Shown here piece after piece: positions 1 to 5,488 of a stretch of 5,586 bases of DNA. The notes beneath the pieces are model-generated. The model was not told the DNA's origin, did no database searches, and saw nothing but the letters and a program-made list of their open reading frames with translations. The DNA is from Gemmatimonadota bacterium. GTDB lineage: Bacteria; Latescibacterota; UBA2968; UBA8231. The stretch is taken from contig JAPOZF010000638.1 in the NCBI GenBank assembly GCA_026706165.1, forward strand, positions 1 through 5,586. Reading direction: 5' to 3'. The stretch's first letter is position 1. Each line of letters starts with the position of its first letter. A program made the translations under genes and the position numbers.

Positions 1-242
1 CCGGGGTCATCGGCATGATCGGACTGGCGGTTCCGCACATGGTGCGCATGCTGCTGGGGCCGGACAACCGCCACACCCTGCCGGCGTCCTTCGCCTTCGG
101 CGGCGCCTTCCTGCTGCTCGTCGACACCTGCTCGCGAACGCTGGCCTCCTTCGAGATCCCGGTCGGGGTCTTCACCACCCTGCTCGGGGGGCCGTTCTTC
201 ATCTTCCTGCTCAAGAAAGCGCGGATCGGATGGGAGGACTGA
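1..242 (+). CDS. FecCD/BtuC-family ABC transporter permease, C-terminal fragment
   Basis: This is the last 79 residues of an integral inner-membrane permease of the FecCD family, which forms the channel of importers for ferric siderophores, heme or cobalamin. The reading frame enters from the left edge (codons in phase with position 3) and stops at TGA 240-242, so the start and most of the protein are missing. Visible family hallmarks are a GLAVPHMVRMLLGPDNR segment, matching the conserved G-L-x-x-P-H-x-x-R-x-L-x-G-x-D loop that contacts the ATPase, then a hydrophobic helix around LPASFAFGGAFLLLVD. Next come an E-I-P-V-G-V motif (usually E-L-P-V-G) and a last helix with GGPFFIFLLKK, the usual C-terminal end (G-x-P-x-F-x-x-L-L-x-x). 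It overlaps the ATPase gene by 13 bases, which indicates one operon and likely translational coupling. The transported ligand cannot be told from this fragment. Confidence 0.93.
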   Translation, partial: GVIGMIGLAVPHMVRMLLGPDNRHTLPASFAFGGAFLLLVDTCSRTLASFEIPVGVFTTLLGGPFFIFLLKKARIGWED

Positions 243-1003
243 GCCCGGCGATAACGGTCGAGAAACTCTCCTTCGCATACGAGGAAAGGCCGATCCTCGA
301 CGAGATCTCCCTCGAGATCCCCTCGGGGCAGTTCACCGTGCTGCTCGGCAAGAACGGCAGCGGCAAGTCGACCCTCATGCGCATTCTGGGGGGCATGCTC
401 GAGTTCGAGCGCGGCCAGGTGCAAATCATGGGGGAGGAGCTGCGTTCCTTCTCGACCCGGGGGCGGGCCAAGGTCCTTGGCTACCTGCCCCAGCACCACC
501 GCCCGGTGTTCCCCTTCGCCGTCGAGGACGTGGTGCTGACCGGACGCGCCAGCTACGTGTCATACGCGCCGAAGCAGGAGGACCTCGATATCGCCGTCGA
601 GGCCCTGCGGCGGATCGGCATCCTCCACCTGAGGGAGCGCCCTTACACCGAGCTGTCGGGCGGCGAGCAGCAGATGGTCCGCATCGCCAGGGTCCTCGCC
701 CAGCAACCCCGCCTCATTCTGCTGGACGAGCCGACTTCCCACCTCGACTTCCTCAACCAGGCCCACCTGCTCAGGCTGATCCGCGAGCTGGTCGACGCCG
801 ACCTCACCGTCCTCGCCGTCCTCCACGACCCCAACAGCGCCTTCCTCTACGGGGACCACTTCATCTTCCTGAAGGAGGGGAAAGTCGAGCGGCTGCCGGC
901 GGCCGAGCGGCCGTGGGACCGCGATTTCCTCGAGCGCATCTACGACACCGGGATGGACACGATCCCCTACGGCGACCGCGCCATGGTGGTGCCGAAGGGG
1001 TGA
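230..1003 (+). CDS. ABC transporter ATP-binding protein, FepC/BtuD type (iron-siderophore/heme/cobalamin uptake)
   Basis: This 257-residue cytoplasmic ATPase powers the importer whose permease ends just upstream. All nucleotide-binding motifs are present: Walker A GKNGSGKST (about 41-48), Q-loop Gln88 in YLPQ, signature LSGGEQQ (142-148), Walker B LILLDE (162-167), D-loop SHLD (170-173) and switch His199 in LHD. The segment FAVEDVVLTGR after the Q-loop is typical of the FepC/BtuD/HmuV branch, and the length fits that family (about 250-270). The ATG at 230 lies inside the last codons of the permease in another frame, and no strong Shine-Dalgarno is seen, so coupled translation is likely. The stop is TGA 1001-1003. 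Iron chelate, heme and vitamin B12 are all possible ligands; the window gives no riboswitch, Fur box or binding protein to choose between them. It is the last gene of its operon, because the next gene converges on it. Confidence 0.95.
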   Translation: MGGLSPAITVEKLSFAYEERPILDEISLEIPSGQFTVLLGKNGSGKSTLMRILGGMLEFERGQVQIMGEELRSFSTRGRAKVLGYLPQHHRPVFPFAVEDVVLTGRASYVSYAPKQEDLDIAVEALRRIGILHLRERPYTELSGGEQQMVRIARVLAQQPRLILLDEPTSHLDFLNQAHLLRLIRELVDADLTVLAVLHDPNSAFLYGDHFIFLKEGKVERLPAAERPWDRDFLERIYDTGMDTIPYGDRAMVVPKG

Positions 1004-1054
1004 GCGGAAAAGGCGCCCCCCGGAATTCCCTCAGACCCTCCCGGGGCCGGGGCA

Positions 1055-1072
1055 GGTCCGCGAGCCCGGACC
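1055..1072. other. Stem-loop in convergent intergenic spacer
   Basis: A perfect 6-bp stem GGTCCG/CGGACC (1055-1060 and 1067-1072) with a 6-base loop lies 51 bases after the ATPase stop. It may help end transcription of the ABC operon, but no T-tract follows on either strand. In GC-rich DNA a 6-bp stem can arise by chance, so its function is unproven. Confidence 0.3.
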
Positions 1073-1114
1073 GCCCGTGACCTTCACCGGCAACAGCTTG
1101 TCTGGCGAATCCTT

Positions 1115-1132
1115 GCGGCCAGAGCCGGCCGC
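1115..1132 (-). terminator. Possible terminator stem-loop after the amidase gene, without T-tract
   Basis: A perfect 6-bp, all-GC stem GCGGCC/GGCCGC (1115-1120 and 1127-1132) encloses a 6-base loop and begins 9 bases past the amidase stop codon, read on the minus strand. The position suits the end of the minus-strand operon. The bases that follow on that strand (AAGGATTC) are not a T-tract, so an intrinsic terminator is doubtful. It could be an RNA-end stabiliser, a weak bidirectional terminator together with 1055-1072, or chance. Confidence 0.3.
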
Positions 1133-1141
1133 GCCGGGGGG

Positions 1142-2536
1142 TCAGGCCCCGCGGCTCTGCCCCCCGGCGGACTCGAGCGCCGCTGCCGCCCGGAACAGGG
1201 TGGCCTCGTCGAAATGCCGGGCCGCCACCTGAACCCCGATCGGCAGCCCTTCCCCGGTCCTGGCGAACGGCACCGACACCGCCGGGCAGCCGACCAGACC
1301 GAAGGCCGCGGTGATGTTCGCGGCGTGCCCCGGACCGGCCTCCTCGCCGTCTATGAGCAGGGTCTCCGCTTCGTGCCCATGCGCGGTGACAGGTGACGTC
1401 GGACAGAGAAGCAGTTGGTGGCCGGCGAAGAACCCGGCCATGTCCCGGGCAAGCAGGTCGCGCTTGTCCATCGATTCTAGGAACTCCTCCAGGGAGGGCC
1501 GCGGCAGGTCGAGCAGCCCCCGGATCGGCTCGCTCAGCTCTTCATCCCGGCCGTCGATGAAGGGCTCGAGGTAGCCCCGGAGTTCGGCCCTTACCATGGT
1601 CATGCAGACGTCGATCGGCATCCTGTCCGACCAGTCGAATTCGACCTCCTCGACCATGCACCCCGCCCCTTCCAGGGCCGCAGCCGCCCCGGACACGGCG
1701 CCGCGAATCTCCTTCTCCACCGGCGCGAACGGCCCTTCGGAGAACACGCCGACCCTCAGGCCGGCGATCCCGCCTTCCGCTTCCTCCTCCAACCGGAACG
1801 GTTCCGACGTGGCGTAGGGGTCCTCCCCGTCGGGGCCCGACAGCACCGACAGCGCCAGGGCGGCGTCGCGAACGCTGCGGCAGAGCGGCCCCGCGTGCAT
1901 GTGGCGGCAGGTCAACTCCGGCCACGAACCGGTCAGGGGGACGCGGCCGTGGGTCGGCTTGAACCCGACGTTGCCGCAGTAGTGGGAGGGCAGCCGGTTG
2001 GAGCCGCCGAGATCGGTGCCGATCCCGAGGGGGGAGAGACCGGAGGAGACGGCCGCGGCCTCGCCGCCGCTCGAGCCCCCGCAGGTCCGCTCCGGGTCCA
2101 TGGGGTGGAGGGTGCGCTCGAACAGGCGGTTGGCGGTCTCGGCCCGCAGCGCGAACTCCGGCAGGTTGGTCTTGCCGATCAGGATTCCTCCGGCGGCCTT
2201 GAGCCTGCCGACCGCCGCGGCATCGGTATCCGGCACGAGGTCGGCGAAGATCAGCGAACCCCGGGTCGTTCTCACCCCCGCGGTGTCGAAGCAGTCCTTG
2301 GCGGTGAACGGCACCCCGTGCAGGGGGCCGCGGAACTCGCCCCGGACCGCCGCCTCCTCCGCCTCCCGCGCCTGCTCGAGGGCGTCGCCTGCCAGGGTAA
2401 CGAGGGCGTGGACCCCGGGGTCTGCCGCTTCTATCCGGTCGAGGAAGGCGGTCGTGACCTCCACCGGCGAAAGCTCCCTTGCGCGTATCCGCGCTGCGAG
2501 CCCGGTGGCGTCGTCAAAGCAGATCTCTTCGCTCAT
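1142..2536 (-). CDS. Amidase-signature family hydrolase
   Basis: This 464-residue enzyme belongs to the amidase-signature family, which hydrolyses amide bonds with a Ser-cisSer-Lys triad; the family includes GatA, fatty-acid amide hydrolase and bacterial aryl/alkyl amidases. The triad is complete: Lys80 (in TAKD), Ser155 (in CGGSSGG) and Ser179 (in GTDLGGSNR). The spacings of 75 and 24 residues equal those known for GatA and FAAH. The block GTDLGGSNR...YCGNVGFKPTHGRVP (173-201) is the family core, and the C-terminal GLPIGVQV segment is also typical. I chose ATG at 2536 (MSEEI). A TTG 30 bases upstream is in frame but has no recognisable ribosome site, while the ATG has a weak GGAA stretch before an A-run. 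It is the last gene of the minus-strand unit, 76 bases after the epimerase. A GatA role is not supported, because no gatB or gatC is adjacent. The substrate is unknown; an N-acyl sugar or small amide is a guess from context. Confidence 0.92.
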   Translation of the reverse strand: MSEEICFDDATGLAARIRARELSPVEVTTAFLDRIEAADPGVHALVTLAGDALEQAREAEEAAVRGEFRGPLHGVPFTAKDCFDTAGVRTTRGSLIFADLVPDTDAAAVGRLKAAGGILIGKTNLPEFALRAETANRLFERTLHPMDPERTCGGSSGGEAAAVSSGLSPLGIGTDLGGSNRLPSHYCGNVGFKPTHGRVPLTGSWPELTCRHMHAGPLCRSVRDAALALSVLSGPDGEDPYATSEPFRLEEEAEGGIAGLRVGVFSEGPFAPVEKEIRGAVSGAAAALEGAGCMVEEVEFDWSDRMPIDVCMTMVRAELRGYLEPFIDGRDEELSEPIRGLLDLPRPSLEEFLESMDKRDLLARDMAGFFAGHQLLLCPTSPVTAHGHEAETLLIDGEEAGPGHAANITAAFGLVGCPAVSVPFARTGEGLPIGVQVAARHFDEATLFRAAAALESAGGQSRGA

Positions 2537-2568
2537 TTTTTCCGGTTCCGCGTTGTTGACCTGCAAGG

Positions 2569-2590
2569 CAGGCCGGCCTGGGTACCGGCC
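2569..2590. repeat. Palindrome and alternative stem-loop between epimerase and amidase genes
   Basis: The 76-base gap before the amidase contains a perfect 12-bp palindrome CAGGCCGGCCTG (2569-2580). Its GGCCGG half (2571-2576) also pairs with CCGGCC at 2585-2590 across an 8-base loop. The two pairings are mutually exclusive. The structure could attenuate or process the message between the sugar genes and the amidase, or be a protein-binding site. No T-tract follows, and GC-rich DNA makes such symmetry less surprising. Confidence 0.4.
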
Positions 2591-2612
2591 CGAAAATTGA
2601 ATTGGCCCGGCG

Positions 2613-3572
2613 TCAACCGCCGTACCGCCGTGGGTTCTCGCGCAGCTCGCGCAGGAAGTCGTCGACCATCTCCCCGAGGCCGTAGACCGGCTTCCACCCC
2701 CACTCCTCGCGCGCGCAGCGGTCGTCGATCCTCAGGCCCGCGTGCTCGGCAAGGGCCTGCCGCTCCGGGTCTACGGCAAACTCGATCCGCGCCCCGGGAA
2801 CCCGGTCGCGTACCGCGGCGGCCACCTCTCCCGCGGTAGGCACCGGTCCGGAGAGCAGGTAGTTGATCATCCGCAGGTCTTGCGCCGGCGCCCCGGCAAG
2901 CTCGACGGTGGCGCGCGCGATGTCCTTGAAGTAGAGCACCGTGGCGCGGGTGTCGGGCCGCACCCAGATCGCGAAGGGGTTCCCCCTGCCCGACTCCTCG
3001 ATCGCCCAGGAGATGTACTGGGTCACCCCGAGCGACCGGACCCCGGGACCGACCACGGGGGGATAGCGGAGGCCGCGGTAGTCGAGGCCGTACTTGCGCC
3101 GGTAGAAGAGTCCGAGGTGCTCGCCGAACAGCTTGCAGGCCCCGTACACCAGCAGCGGCCGCTGCAGGGTGAGGTCGTCCATGGCATCGGTGGTGATGCC
3201 GCTTCCGTAGGTGCCGATGCTGCTGGAGAAGATCACCTTGCCGACCCCGAACAGGCGGGCGGCCTCGAGCACGTGGTAGGTGCCCAGGGCGTTGACCCGT
3301 ATCGACGAGTGGGGGTCGGCCTCGCAGCCGAGGGACAGCATCCCCGCGAGGTGGTAGATGACCTCCGGAGAGCTGTCGCGGACGGCTTCGAGAACGTGGC
3401 TGAAGTTGCCGACGTCGCCGCGCACCATCCTCACCTTGCCGGCGATTTCATCGAGGCGGCGGGGCGAGTCGTCGATGTCGAAAACAGTGAGGTCCGTCTC
3501 CCCCCGGGAGACGAGAAGGCGCGCGACTTCCGCGGCGATGAATCCGGTGCCTCCGGTGATCAGGGTCGCCAT
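2613..3572 (-). CDS. NAD-dependent epimerase/dehydratase family protein (extended SDR, threonine-dehydrogenase-like)
   Basis: This 319-residue cytosolic oxidoreductase has the extended SDR fold. The N-terminal nucleotide-binding motif TGGTGFIA (6-13) is followed by Asp32 at the end of the second strand, which favours NAD(H). The active site is visible as a serine cluster SSS (116-118) and Tyr143-x-x-x-Lys147 (YGACK). Segments such as SSSIGTYGSG, YRRKYGLDYRGLRYP and the C-terminal IDDRCAREEWGWKP recall SDR-type L-threonine 3-dehydrogenases more than classic GalE, but the neighbours argue for a sugar substrate. A longer frame starts upstream at 3680, but its first 36 residues would lie inside the preceding SDR gene and look non-native. 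ATG 3572, giving MATLITGGTG, is the natural start. It lies 10 bases after the SDR stop with no clear Shine-Dalgarno, so translation is probably coupled. It could be an NDP-sugar 4-epimerase, a reductase or a dehydrogenase; the exact reaction is open. Confidence 0.9.
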   Translation of the reverse strand: MATLITGGTGFIAAEVARLLVSRGETDLTVFDIDDSPRRLDEIAGKVRMVRGDVGNFSHVLEAVRDSSPEVIYHLAGMLSLGCEADPHSSIRVNALGTYHVLEAARLFGVGKVIFSSSIGTYGSGITTDAMDDLTLQRPLLVYGACKLFGEHLGLFYRRKYGLDYRGLRYPPVVGPGVRSLGVTQYISWAIEESGRGNPFAIWVRPDTRATVLYFKDIARATVELAGAPAQDLRMINYLLSGPVPTAGEVAAAVRDRVPGARIEFAVDPERQALAEHAGLRIDDRCAREEWGWKPVYGLGEMVDDFLRELRENPRRYGG

Positions 3573-3582
3573 GCGCAGGGGC

Positions 3583-4350
3583 CTACAGCATGTTGACGGA
3601 GAACCCGCCGTCGACCGGGATCGCCGTGCCGGTGATATAGTCGGATGCCGGGCTCGACAGGAACACCGCGAGGCCCTCAAAGTCGTCGGGACTTCCCCAG
3701 CGCCCGGTTGGGCAGCGGGACAGCACCTTTTCGTTCAGGCCCTCCACCTGCACGCGCGCCGCCCGGGTCAGGGCGGTGTCGATGAATCCGGGGAGGAAGC
3801 AGTTGACCTGGATGTTGTACTGCGCCCAGGCGGTCGCCAGGGACTTGGTCAGCTGCACCATTCCCCCCTTGGAGGAGGCGTAGGGGGAACCCCACGGGGC
3901 ACCGAAGATCGACAGCATGGAACCGTTGTTGAGGATCTTTCCGGCCCCGGCCCGCTTCATCGCCGGGAAGCATGCCCTGCTGCACAGGAAAGCGCTGTCG
4001 AGGTTTGTCTCCAGCACCAGCTTCCACTCCTCGTAGCTCAACTCCTCCGGCTGCTTGCGGACGTTGGTGCCGGCGTTGTTGACGAGGATGTCGATGCCTC
4101 CCGCCTCCTCGACCACCTTGCCGGCCATCTCGGCAATCTCCCCCTCGGAGCAGACGTCGCAACGGACGGCGAAGGCACGTCCGCCCGCTTCCTCCAACTC
4201 GGCCACCGCCGCGGCGTTCCTCTCCTCGTTGCGCGCCGCGATGGCGACCGTGGCCCCGGCTCCCGCCAGGCCGCGCGCGAACCCGAGGCCGATGCCGCTG
4301 TTGCCCCCGGTGACGATGGCTGTCTTGCCGCTCAGATCGAACATGCTCAT
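3583..4350 (-). CDS. Classical short-chain dehydrogenase/reductase, KduD/gluconate 5-dehydrogenase-like
   Basis: This 255-residue enzyme of usual family length probably interconverts an alcohol and a ketone on a sugar or related compound. It has the classical SDR signature throughout: cofactor motif TGGNSGIG (14-21), NNAG (91-94), catalytic Asn116, Ser144, Tyr157 and Lys161 (YASSK), the PG pair after the active site (LPGFIDT), and a C-terminal VDGG. The opening FDLSGKTAIVTGG and the overall pattern resemble 2-deoxy-D-gluconate 3-dehydrogenase (KduD) and gluconate 5-dehydrogenase. The second strand ends AARNEER with Arg40 and no acidic residue, which suggests NADP(H); this is inference. The start ATG 4350 is backed by an AGAGG site; a second ATG at 4344 (MFDL) is possible. 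The gene lies between a nucleotide-sugar dehydratase and an epimerase, with gaps of 15 and 10 bases, so it most likely works in the same sugar pathway. The substrate is not determined. Confidence 0.93.
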   Translation of the reverse strand: MSMFDLSGKTAIVTGGNSGIGLGFARGLAGAGATVAIAARNEERNAAAVAELEEAGGRAFAVRCDVCSEGEIAEMAGKVVEEAGGIDILVNNAGTNVRKQPEELSYEEWKLVLETNLDSAFLCSRACFPAMKRAGAGKILNNGSMLSIFGAPWGSPYASSKGGMVQLTKSLATAWAQYNIQVNCFLPGFIDTALTRAARVQVEGLNEKVLSRCPTGRWGSPDDFEGLAVFLSSPASDYITGTAIPVDGGFSVNML

Positions 4351-4361
4351 GTGGATTTTCG

Positions 4362-4366
4362 CCTCT
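4362..4366 (-). promoter_or_regulatory. Ribosome binding site of the SDR gene, overlapping the upstream stop codon
   Basis: On the minus strand the bases read TAAGAGG, so the last A of the dehydratase stop codon (4366) is also the first base of the AGAGG Shine-Dalgarno. It stands 11 bases before ATG 4350. This supports that start and indicates that ribosomes finishing the dehydratase can reinitiate on the SDR gene. Confidence 0.65.
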
Positions 4367-5400
4367 TATTCAGGTGTGGTTGTGAATCCTGTCCGCTGCT
4401 TCGAAAGACGCTCGACGTCGGCGTCGACCATCAGTCGAATCAGCTCGTCGAACATCGTCCCCGGCTCCCAGCCTAACTCCTCCTTCGCCCGGGAGAAATC
4501 GCCGCGCGAGGCGCCGATCTCCGTGGGCCTGATGAAACGCTCGTCGCTGACGACGTGCTCCTCCCAGTTCATCCCGGCGTGGCCGAACGCCACCGCGCAC
4601 AACTCGCGGATCGTGTGCGCCGTGTTGGTCGCGATCACGTAGGTGCCGGGCTCGTCCTGCTGCAGCATCAGCCACATCGCCTCGACGTATTCCTTTGCGT
4701 ACCCCCAGTCGCGGACGCAGTCGAGGTCCCCCATCCTCAGCTTGCCGCCGCTCACCAGGGGGAGCCCGGCCTCGTTCAGCGGCACCTCCTCAGTCCCGGT
4801 CTTCAGGCAGGCCACGGCCATGGTGACCTTGCGGGTGACGAAGTGCAGGCTGCGGCGGGGGCTTTCGTGGTTGAACAGCACCCCGCCGCAGGCGAACATG
4901 CCGTACGACTCGCGGTAGGTCTCGGTCATCTGGTGGGCGTAGAGTTTGGCCACCCCGTAGGGGTTGTTGGCCGCAAGCGGCGTCGACTCGTCGATGACAG
5001 CGGCGGAAGAGCCGCCGTAGATCTCGCGGCTGCTCGCCTGGTAGAAGCGGGCGGACGGACAGCAGCGCTTGACGGCTTCGAGAATGCGGGTGGTCCCGAC
5101 CGCGGTGATCTCGGCGGTAACCACCGGCTGGGTCCAGCTGTCGGCCGGTACCGACTGGGCCGCGAGGTTGTAGACCTCGTCAGGCTGGTACTCGGCGACG
5201 ACCCGCTCGATGCTGGGGCCGTCCATCAGGTCGCCGTACTCGAGGGTGATCCTTCCGTACAGGTGGCCGATGTTTTCGTGGTGGTAGCTCGTGGAACGAC
5301 GGCTGAGGCCGACGACCTCGTACCCCTTCGAGAGCAGCAACTCGGCCAGGTACGACCCGTCCTGCCCGGTTATTCCCGTAATCAGCGCCCGCTTCGTCAT
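4366..5400 (-). CDS. gmd: GDP-mannose 4,6-dehydratase-like NDP-sugar dehydratase
   Basis: This 344-residue extended SDR most likely converts GDP-mannose to GDP-4-keto-6-deoxymannose with bound NADP, the entry step to GDP-fucose, GDP-rhamnose, perosamine and related sugars. Family hallmarks are ALITGITGQDGSYLAELLL (5-23), RRSTS (34-38), EYGDL (54-58), YNLAAQS (77-83), Tyr148-x-x-x-Lys152 (YGVAK), LFNHESPRR (175-183), VTRK (188-191), RDWG (230-233) and YVEAMWLMLQQDEP. The start ATG 5400 (MTKRALITG) has an AGGAG site; a TTG start at 5451 would add 17 residues unlike the family. Departures from the E. coli-type pattern are Ser124-Arg125-Glu126 where Thr-Ser-Glu is usual, NNPYG before the catalytic Tyr instead of a P-R-S-P-Y form, a loop of about 14 extra residues near 203-219, and IGASRGD where V-D-x-L-x-G-D is expected. 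The GDP-mannose assignment is therefore likely but not certain; another NDP-sugar is possible. It is the first gene of the four-gene minus-strand unit. Confidence 0.9.
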   Translation of the reverse strand: MTKRALITGITGQDGSYLAELLLSKGYEVVGLSRRSTSYHHENIGHLYGRITLEYGDLMDGPSIERVVAEYQPDEVYNLAAQSVPADSWTQPVVTAEITAVGTTRILEAVKRCCPSARFYQASSREIYGGSSAAVIDESTPLAANNPYGVAKLYAHQMTETYRESYGMFACGGVLFNHESPRRSLHFVTRKVTMAVACLKTGTEEVPLNEAGLPLVSGGKLRMGDLDCVRDWGYAKEYVEAMWLMLQQDEPGTYVIATNTAHTIRELCAVAFGHAGMNWEEHVVSDERFIRPTEIGASRGDFSRAKEELGWEPGTMFDELIRLMVDADVERLSKQRTGFTTTPE

Positions 5401-5403
5401 GGT

Positions 5404-5408
5404 CTCCT
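5404..5408 (-). promoter_or_regulatory. Ribosome binding site of the dehydratase gene
   Basis: On the minus strand AGGAG stands 3 bases before ATG 5400. The match to Shine-Dalgarno is strong, although the spacing is short. It fixes the start at MTKRAL rather than at the upstream in-frame TTG (5451). Confidence 0.65.
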
Positions 5409-5421
5409 GTTTTCGTTCCGC

Positions 5422-5443
5422 CAGGGCTTGGGGACCTGCCCTG
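5422..5443 (-). other. Stem-loop in the presumed 5' leader of the minus-strand operon
   Basis: A perfect 6-bp stem CAGGGC/GCCCTG (5422-5427 and 5438-5443) with a 10-base loop lies between the predicted promoter and the dehydratase ribosome site. It could stabilise the 5' end of the message or tune translation. No known riboswitch was recognised, and chance is possible. Confidence 0.3.
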
Positions 5444-5458
5444 CATCGCAAACTGCAG

Positions 5459-5488
5459 AATATCCGGCAGCAGGTACGGAGCTGACAA
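5459..5488 (-). promoter_or_regulatory. Candidate sigma70-like promoter for the minus-strand operon
   Basis: Read on the minus strand, a -35 box TTGTCA (5483-5488, 5 of 6 matches to TTGACA) is followed after 18 bases by a -10 box GATATT (5459-5464, 4 of 6 matches to TATAAT). Transcription would start near 5452, about 50 bases before the dehydratase ATG. The site lies in a locally less GC-rich patch in a gene-free stretch. An imperfect dyad (CGGA-CTG/CAG-TCCG, 5477-5497, one bulged base) overlaps the -35 and might be an operator. This is a by-eye match only. Confidence 0.35.

Noticed and set aside
1142..2536. Glutamyl-tRNA amidotransferase subunit A (gatA)
   Set aside because: The catalytic spacing fits the whole amidase-signature family, and no gatB or gatC is adjacent; the neighbours are sugar enzymes.
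2537..2566. TTG start adding 10 residues to the amidase
   Set aside because: No ribosome site precedes it, and the internal ATG at 2536 gives a normal family N-terminus.
1895..2839. 314-codon plus-strand open frame opposite amidase and epimerase
   Set aside because: It runs across two genes and their spacer, ends in an Arg/Pro-rich stretch, and has no recognisable domain.
3573..3680. 36-residue N-terminal extension of the epimerase frame
   Set aside because: It overlaps the end of the SDR gene, is Arg/Ser/Cys-rich and precedes the normal SDR beginning MATLITGGTG.
3358..4476. 372-codon open frame on the plus strand across three minus-strand genes
   Set aside because: Its translation is low-complexity, rich in Arg, Gly, Ala and Pro, has no recognisable domain, and lies antisense to well-supported SDR genes; such frames are expected in GC-rich DNA.
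5401..5451. TTG start adding 17 residues to the dehydratase
   Set aside because: The extension is unlike the family and the AGGAG site serves ATG 5400.
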